A stretch of DNA of 64,000 nt. Origin: DASPTT01 sp035623275. GTDB taxonomy: Bacteria > Actinomycetota > Acidimicrobiia > Acidimicrobiales > UBA8190. The DNA is taken from NCBI GenBank assembly GCA_035623275.1, contig DASPTT010000133.1:1-64000 (forward strand), in the 5' to 3' direction. A program made the translations under genes and the position numbers. This document shows, piece by piece, positions 59,010-64,000 of this stretch (positions are counted from its first letter, which is position 1; every line of letters begins with the position of its first letter). The notes beneath the pieces are model-generated. The model saw only the letters and a list, made by a program, of their open reading frames with translations. It made no database searches and had not been told where the DNA came from.

Positions 59010-60443
59010 TCACCCCCACGGGGACACGGCCGGCGCTGCGAACCCGAAGAACCGCATGGCATTCACCGCACAGAGCTCGCGCACGACCTCCGACAGCCAC
59101 GCCAGGTCGCCGGGGAGCAGCCCCCGGTCCACGTCGCCGCCCACGACGTCACACAGGATCCGGCGGAACAGCTCGTGGCGGGTCATCGACAGCGGCGAGC
59201 GTGCGTCGGTGACCATGCCCACGAAGCCGGCGAGCTGGCCCACCTGTGCCAGCTCCTCGAGCTGGCGCCGGATGCCGCTCTCGTGGTCGTTGAACCACCA
59301 GGGCGGTCCCCATTGCACGGGGGAGGGCACCCCGGGGAGGGAGAAGGCGCCGGCCATGGCGCCGAACAGGGTGTTGTCGCGGGGATTGGCGTTGTAGAGG
59401 ACCACCCTCGGCAGGCGGCCCTCCGCCTCCAGCTGGCCGAGGAATCGGGCCAGGCCCGGCGCCTGCGGGTCGTCGCCGATGGCGTCTGCGCCGGCATCAT
59501 GACCGAGCGCGGCGCGCACGCGCGGCGAGACGTCGCGCAAGGCGCCGAGGTGCAGCTGCAGCACGCAGTCGTGCTCGTGCGCCAGGTCGCCGGCCAGGTG
59601 CAGGACCTCTGTCGTGAGGGCGCACCGTCCCTCGGCGCTCGCCGGCGCCCCACGGCGAACGCCACGGACCGCGGCGTCGGCTGCGTCGGCGTGACGGGCC
59701 GCGTCGGGGACGGAATCCAGGCCGTGGTCGCTGGCGCGTCCCCCGAGCTCGACGAAGCGTCGATAGGACCGCCGGAGCGCCTCGGCCAGCGACTGGAGGT
59801 CCTCGACCCCCACCCCGACGCAGGCGCCGAGCCGATCGGCCCAGGCGTTCCACGCGGTGGGCTCGCCCAGCAGCCGGTGGGCGGGGTCCGGTCGCCACGT
59901 CGGCACCACAAGGCCGTGCGCCCCACCCGACTCGTGGGCGATGCGACGATGGGAGGCCAGGTCGTCACCGGGATCGTCCGTGGTGGCGAGCACGGACACC
60001 GAGAAGCGCGCCAGCAGTCGACGTGCCGTGACAGTGGGCAGCTGGCGGTTGGCCTCGTCCCAGACCTCGCGAGCCGTGGCCGGCGAGAGCGGCAGGTCGA
60101 TGCCGAAGACGCGGCGCAACTCGAGGTGCGTCCACACGTACAGGGGATTGTGCACCAGCCTGGGGACCGTCTGCGCCCAGGCCGCGAACCTGTCCCAAGG
60201 GTCGGCGTCGCCGCTGATGAGCCGCTCCTCGACACCCGCGAGGCGCATGGCCCGCCACTTGTAGTGATCGTCCTCGAGCCAGACCTCGGTCAGCGTGCCG
60301 TACGCCCGGTCCCGGGCGATGTCCGCCCCTGACAGATGCGTATGGAAGTCGACGATCGGCGCACCCGCGGCCGCCTCGTGGAAGAGCCGGCGGGCCGATT
60401 CGCCGGTGAGCAGGAAGTCGTCGTCGAGGAACCGATCCGCCAT
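59010..60443 (-). CDS. uxaC: Glucuronate (uronate) isomerase
   Basis: 477 residues, the family's usual length. IVDFHTHLSGADIARDR carries the metal-binding HxH motif; WLEDDHYKWRAMRLAGVEERLISG and HNPLYVWTHLELRRVFGI are strongly conserved in uronate isomerases, as are VLATTDDPGDDLASHRRIA and NAMRFFGF at the end. It interconverts D-glucuronate and D-fructuronate (and the galacturonate pair). No other hexuronate gene is in the window. Confidence 0.95.
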   Translation of the reverse strand: MADRFLDDDFLLTGESARRLFHEAAAGAPIVDFHTHLSGADIARDRAYGTLTEVWLEDDHYKWRAMRLAGVEERLISGDADPWDRFAAWAQTVPRLVHNPLYVWTHLELRRVFGIDLPLSPATAREVWDEANRQLPTVTARRLLARFSVSVLATTDDPGDDLASHRRIAHESGGAHGLVVPTWRPDPAHRLLGEPTAWNAWADRLGACVGVGVEDLQSLAEALRRSYRRFVELGGRASDHGLDSVPDAARHADAADAAVRGVRRGAPASAEGRCALTTEVLHLAGDLAHEHDCVLQLHLGALRDVSPRVRAALGHDAGADAIGDDPQAPGLARFLGQLEAEGRLPRVVLYNANPRDNTLFGAMAGAFSLPGVPSPVQWGPPWWFNDHESGIRRQLEELAQVGQLAGFVGMVTDARSPLSMTRHELFRRILCDVVGGDVDRGLLPGDLAWLSEVVRELCAVNAMRFFGFAAPAVSPWG

Positions 60444-60451
60444 GTCCGCGC

Positions 60452-60520
60452 CTAGATGGTCATCGCGCCGAACCCGCCGTCCACCAGGATCTCCGCGCCG
60501 GCCTCACGACCGGAAGCGCT
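60452..60520 (-). pseudogene. 3' remnant of an SDR gene
   Basis: In a frame other than the formate dehydrogenase it overlaps, the minus strand reads GREAGAEILVDGGFGAMTI and then a TAG stop. GAEILVDGG is the standard SDR C-terminus, so the tail of a lost SDR gene seems to lie between the isomerase and the dehydrogenase, sharing 17 bases with the latter's end. Confidence 0.5.
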
Positions 60521-61703
60521 GCGCGTCCTCGGCTCCACCCGTTGCGTTGCCGGCGCTGTAGGAGTGGGCGCCGGTGCCGGCCAATCGGCCACCCTCGACG
60601 ATCAGGTACTCGTCCCGGATCGGCCTGTTCTCCAACCAGCACTCCAGGATCTCCCGGGTGCCGGCCGCGTAGCGGGCCTGCGCGGACAGCGAGGACCCCG
60701 AGATGTGCGGGGTCATGCCGTGATGGGGCATGGAGCGCCACGGGTGGTCGTCGGGTGGAGGCTGAGGGAACCAGACGTCGCCGGCGTACCCGGCGAGTTG
60801 GCCGTTCTCGAGGGCTTCGACCACCGCGTCCCGGTCGCAGATCTTGCCCCGGGCCGTGTTCACCAGATAGGCGCCGCGCTTCATCGTGGCGATCAGCGCC
60901 CGGTCGAAGAGGCCCTCGGTCTCGGGGTGGAGCGGGGCGTTGATGGTCACGACGTCGCAGTGCGGGACGAGGTCCCGGGCCGACGGGTGGTACGTGAGGC
61001 CGAGCGCCGCCTCGACCTCCGCCGGCAGGCGGTGACGGTCCGTGTAGTGCAGCGACACGTCGAAGGGCTCCAGGCGCCGCAGGACGGCGGCGCCGATCCT
61101 TCCTGCGCCGACCGTGCCGACCACCATTCCCTCCACGTCGTACGACCGGGCCACGCAGTCGGCGATGTTCCAGCCACCTCGGGTCACCCACTGGTGGGAG
61201 GGGATGTAATTGCGCACGAGCGACAGGATCATCATGACGACGTGCTCCGCCACACTGATGCTGTTGCAGTAGGTGACCTCGGCCACGGTGATGCCGGCGT
61301 CGATGGCAGCCTGCAGGTCGACGTGATCGGACCCGATCCCTGCGGTGATCGCCAGCTTCAACCGCGGCGCGCGGGCGATGCGCTGCGCGGTCAGGTAGGC
61401 GGGCCAGAAGGGCTGGGAGATGACGACGTCGGCATCTGGTAGCTCGCGGTCGAAGACGGAATCGGGACGGTCCTTGTCCGAAGTGACGACGAGCGTGTGA
61501 CCCGCCCGCTCCAGGAACGGCCGCAGGCCGAGCTCGCCGGACACGCTCCCCAGCAACGCTCCCGGGGTGAAGTCGATCGCCTCGGGACTGGGCATCGTCT
61601 GACCGTCCGGATAGGCACTCAGCACGGGCAGCCCCGCGCGCGGGTAGGACGTGGGGTACCCGTCGACGGGGTCGTCGTAGAGCACGCACACGATCTTGGC
61701 CAT
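60504..61703 (-). CDS. NAD-dependent formate dehydrogenase
   Basis: 399 residues, the size of the single-subunit enzyme. VVGTVGAGRIGAAVLRRLEPF is the NAD motif, LKLAITAGIGSDHVDLQAAIDAGITVAEVTYCNSISVAEHVVMMIL holds the substrate-site Asn, and TPHISGSSLSAQARYAAGTREIL has the catalytic His and the Ser/Gln that mark formate dehydrogenases. It oxidises formate to CO2. It is 37 bp after the mycothiol formaldehyde dehydrogenase gene on the same strand, so the two form an oxidation pathway. The C-terminus extends about 15 residues past the core. Confidence 0.94.
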   Translation of the reverse strand: MAKIVCVLYDDPVDGYPTSYPRAGLPVLSAYPDGQTMPSPEAIDFTPGALLGSVSGELGLRPFLERAGHTLVVTSDKDRPDSVFDRELPDADVVISQPFWPAYLTAQRIARAPRLKLAITAGIGSDHVDLQAAIDAGITVAEVTYCNSISVAEHVVMMILSLVRNYIPSHQWVTRGGWNIADCVARSYDVEGMVVGTVGAGRIGAAVLRRLEPFDVSLHYTDRHRLPAEVEAALGLTYHPSARDLVPHCDVVTINAPLHPETEGLFDRALIATMKRGAYLVNTARGKICDRDAVVEALENGQLAGYAGDVWFPQPPPDDHPWRSMPHHGMTPHISGSSLSAQARYAAGTREILECWLENRPIRDEYLIVEGGRLAGTGAHSYSAGNATGGAEDAQRFRS

Positions 61704-61740
61704 GGTCCCCTCCCGGTAATCCGCGATGGCTCTCGCAACC

Positions 61741-62826
61741 TCACAGCACCACGACGGAGCGAAGCACCTCGCCCCGCTCCATGCGGCCGAACGCCCCCTC
61801 CACCTGGTCCAGCGCGATGGTCTCGGACACGAACCGGTCGAGGTCCAGGCGGCCGCGCCGGTAGAGGTCGACGAGCACGGGGAAGTCGCGAGACGGAAGG
61901 CAGTCTCCGTACCAGCTGGGGCGGAGACTGCCGCCGCGGCCGAAGAAGTCGATCATGGGCAGGTCGATGCGCATCGCGGGGGTCGGCACTCCCACCTGCA
62001 CCAGCGTCCCCGCCAGGTCCCGGGCATAGAAGGCCTGCTCCATCACCTTGGCGTTCCCCACCGCCTCGATGCAGACGTCGGCGCCGTTTCCGTCGGTGAG
62101 ACCCCGGATGGCCTCCACCGGGTCGGTCTCCGACGCCAGGACGGTGTCGGTGGCCCCGAACTCGGTGGCCAGGGCGAGCTTGCGCGGGTCGAGGTCGACG
62201 CCGATGATGCGCCGGGCACCGGCCAACACGGCGCCGGCGATGGCCGCGCACCCCACCCCGCCGCACCCGAACACGGCGACGACGTCCCCTGGGCCGACCT
62301 CCCCGGTGAAGAGGGCGGAGCCGAGCCCGGCCATCACGCCGCATCCGAGCAGTCCCACGGCCTCGGGCCGGGCACCGGGGTCCACCTTGGTGCACTGGCC
62401 GGCCGCCACGAGCGTCTTCTCGGCGAAGGCGCCGATGCCGAGCGCGGGCGACAGGGCAGTGCCGTCGCCGAGGGTCATCTTCTGCGATGCGTTGTGGGTC
62501 GCGAAGCAGTACTGCGGCCGCCCGCGGCGGCACGATCGGCACTGACCGCACACCGCCCGCCAGTTGAGGACGACGAAGTCCCCTGGCGCCGGGACGGCCA
62601 CCCCCGGCCCGACGGCCTCGACGATGCCGGCGGCCTCGTGGCCGAGCAGGAAGGGGAAGTCGTCGTTGATGCCGCCTTCCCGATAATGGAGGTCGGTGTG
62701 GCACACGCCGCAGGCCTCCACGGCGACCAGTGCCTCCCCGGGGCCGGGGTCGGGCACTGTCACGGTCTCGACCGTCACCGGTGCCCCCTTGCCCCGAGCG
62801 ACGACACCGCGGACTTGGTATGGCAT
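61741..62826 (-). CDS. mscR: S-(hydroxymethyl)mycothiol dehydrogenase
   Basis: 361 residues from ATG, with GGGAGGAG upstream. VEACGVCHTDLHYREGGINDDFPFLLGHEAAGIVEAVG has the catalytic zinc Cys-His-Glu, CGQCRSCRRGRPQYC the structural zinc cysteines, and VFGCGGVGCAAIAGAVLAGA the NAD motif. The run SWYGDCLPSRDFP and the C-terminus ERGEVLRSVVVL match mycothiol-dependent formaldehyde dehydrogenase closely. It oxidises the formaldehyde-mycothiol adduct to S-formylmycothiol. Its presence supports mycothiol as the organism's thiol. Confidence 0.94.
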   Translation of the reverse strand: MPYQVRGVVARGKGAPVTVETVTVPDPGPGEALVAVEACGVCHTDLHYREGGINDDFPFLLGHEAAGIVEAVGPGVAVPAPGDFVVLNWRAVCGQCRSCRRGRPQYCFATHNASQKMTLGDGTALSPALGIGAFAEKTLVAAGQCTKVDPGARPEAVGLLGCGVMAGLGSALFTGEVGPGDVVAVFGCGGVGCAAIAGAVLAGARRIIGVDLDPRKLALATEFGATDTVLASETDPVEAIRGLTDGNGADVCIEAVGNAKVMEQAFYARDLAGTLVQVGVPTPAMRIDLPMIDFFGRGGSLRPSWYGDCLPSRDFPVLVDLYRRGRLDLDRFVSETIALDQVEGAFGRMERGEVLRSVVVL

Positions 62827-62901
62827 GGCTCCTCCCAGGGGGTCTCCCGCCAGGGCCATTCAAGCGCGTGCGAGCCCGGCCGGCACGGCCCCGGCCCGCC
62901 G

Positions 62902-63001
62902 TCAGGCGGGCGTGTACTCGCCCATCTTGGTGATGTCACCGACCATCGCCCAGACCTTTTTCCGGCGGGGCGTCGACGTGGAGGGTGACCGCAGCTCGCA
63001 T
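62902..63001 (-). pseudogene. Truncated and frameshifted SRPBCC-like gene
   Basis: From ATG at 63001 the frame reads MRAAVTLHVDAPPEK, then shifts at a run of five A (five T on the plus strand, 62957-62961). In the next frame it continues VWAMVGDITKMGEYTPA to a TGA at 62902. This is the N-terminus of a SRPBCC/polyketide-cyclase-like protein (V.VDAPPEKVW...D...MGE), normally about 150 residues, so the rest is gone. The break at a homopolymer could also be an assembly error, but the early stop is separate. Confidence 0.6.
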
Positions 63002-63074
63002 GCCGGCAGACGCTACCGGAGGCAGGTGCTCGTCGGCCGCTGCGCTCGGTCCCGCACCACGGTAGGGTCCGCAC

Positions 63075-64000
63075 ATGCGGATCCTCGTGCTGGGGGCGGG
63101 GTTCGGTGGCCTCGAGCTCTCGGCCACGATCTCCGAGCAACTGGGGGGCGAGGCCGAGGTCGTGCTCGTCGACCAGTCCGAGGGCTTCGTCTTCGGGTTC
63201 TCCAAGCTCGACGTGATGTTCGGGAAGCAGCGCGCGGACGAGGTCTTGCATCCCTACGGAGAGATCACCAAGCCCGGTGTGCAGTTCGTCCAGACCGTCG
63301 TCCGCGCCATCGACCCTCGTGCCAGGCAGGTCGAGACCGACGCGGGGACCTTCGACGGCGACGTGGTCGTGGTGGCCCTGGGCGCCGAGCTCGACCCGTC
63401 GGCAACGCCTGGCCTCGTCGAGGCCGGGCACGAGTTCTACACACCAGAGGGCGCGTTCGCCCTGCGCGAGATCCTGGCCGCGTTTCCCGGCGGCGACGTC
63501 GTCGTCGGGGTGACCTCGACGCCGTTCAAGTGTCCCCCCGCGCCCAGCGAGACCGCCCTCTTGATGCACGACTACCTGACCGCGCGCGACCTGCGAGCGG
63601 ACTCGACCATCTCGCTCGTCATGCCACTCGGCGTGCCGATCCCGCCGTCGCCCGCCGCTTCCGAGGCCCTGCTGGCGGCCTTCGACGAGCGGGGGATCTC
63701 CTGGTGCCCCGATCGTCTCGTCGAGCGCCTCGATCCCGAGCGCAAGGTCGCGCAATTCTCCGACGGCACCGAGCTGCCCTTCGATCTCTTCCTCGGCGTG
63801 CCGCGCCACAAGGCGCCCGACGTGGTCGAGGCCTCCGGCATGACCGTGGACGGATGGGTGCCGGTGGACCCCCTGACCCTCGAGACCCGGTTCCCCGGCG
63901 TCTATGCCGTCGGCGACGTCACCAGCGTCGGGACGCCGAAGGCCGGCGTCTTCGCGGAGGGCCAGGCCTCGATCGTGGCGGCACAGCTCATCGCCCGTCA
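63075..64000 (+). CDS. FAD-dependent pyridine nucleotide-disulfide oxidoreductase / SQR-like, 3'-truncated
   Basis: 308 residues visible before the window ends. MRILVLGAGFGGLELSATI is the FAD dinucleotide motif; VVVVALGAELDP is the second glycine region. PFKCPPAPSETALLMHDYL contains a cysteine in the place where sulfide:quinone reductases and related enzymes hold an active-site residue. FPGVYAVGDVTSVGTPKAGVFAEGQ is the FAD-binding ATG/GD motif. It most resembles SQR/NDH-2-type flavoproteins. The ATG sits in a small palindrome (CCGCA-CA-TGCGG) that might affect translation. The C-terminal part with any membrane anchor is unseen. Confidence 0.85.
   Translation, partial: MRILVLGAGFGGLELSATISEQLGGEAEVVLVDQSEGFVFGFSKLDVMFGKQRADEVLHPYGEITKPGVQFVQTVVRAIDPRARQVETDAGTFDGDVVVVALGAELDPSATPGLVEAGHEFYTPEGAFALREILAAFPGGDVVVGVTSTPFKCPPAPSETALLMHDYLTARDLRADSTISLVMPLGVPIPPSPAASEALLAAFDERGISWCPDRLVERLDPERKVAQFSDGTELPFDLFLGVPRHKAPDVVEASGMTVDGWVPVDPLTLETRFPGVYAVGDVTSVGTPKAGVFAEGQASIVAAQLIAR

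Overview
The window is a chromosomal segment of a very GC-rich actinobacterium. A mycothiol-dependent formaldehyde dehydrogenase homologue, an F420-type luciferase-like oxidoreductase, SepF, a DUF2630 protein, a SARP regulator and frequent GTG starts with 4-base overlaps all point there. The many SDRs, amidohydrolases, a PhyH dioxygenase, an acyl-CoA ligase and an SCP2 fusion would suit an Acidimicrobiia-like soil or aquatic heterotroph, but that class assignment is inference. I saw no rRNA, tRNA, CRISPR array, insertion sequence or prophage.

Layout. 1-4.9 kb: the end of an ABC-2 permease, a DUF2510 membrane protein, and a peptidase group (S8 subtilase divergent from a CHAT-domain protein plus a permuted papain-like protein). 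5-13.5 kb is the most unusual part. A SARP/AAA regulator faces a tight seven-gene operon: class III cyclase, cyclic-nucleotide-binding protein, MauD-like thioredoxin, unknown protein, MauE-like membrane protein, a Tat-exported protein with 27 cysteines that resembles the methylamine dehydrogenase light chain, and a CcdA/MauF-like membrane protein. No heavy chain or MauG is present. Three CAACCGC heptamers spaced exactly 11 bp lie between the divergent starts, which is the layout of a SARP operator.

13.5-23 kb: SepF with an SDR, a DapB-like dehydrogenase, SDRs, a PhyH dioxygenase, and an operon of SDR, aminotransferase-SCP2 fusion and F420-type oxidoreductase. 22.8-26.6 kb: a membrane PAS-GGDEF-EAL protein with two small partners, and paired GGACGANNGTCC sites. 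26.6-37 kb: an amidohydrolase, a short adenylate kinase, an MFS/TetR pair with a readable promoter and operator, a HtrA-type protease, glutamate dehydrogenase, a PCMT-like protein and a nitroreductase. 37-51.8 kb: CoA ligase, Nudix, acetoacetate-decarboxylase-like protein, two amidohydrolases of the same family, SDR, acyltransferase, secreted sedolisin with three FnIII domains, epimerase, DUF1214 protein, sulfotransferase and a second cyclase.

51.9-56.8 kb is a lower-GC four-gene cassette: two helical, probably coiled-coil proteins, an unknown protein, and a large membrane protein whose patatin-like motifs are separated by membrane segments. It has the look of a mobile effector or defence module, but no known system matches. 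56.9-64 kb: thioesterase, MFS pump, glucuronate isomerase, NAD-formate dehydrogenase and S-(hydroxymethyl)mycothiol dehydrogenase (together formaldehyde to CO2), two gene remnants, and the start of an FAD oxidoreductase that runs off the window.

All calls rest on reading the sequence and on family knowledge. No database search or structure prediction was run. Residue positions marked 'about' are estimates.
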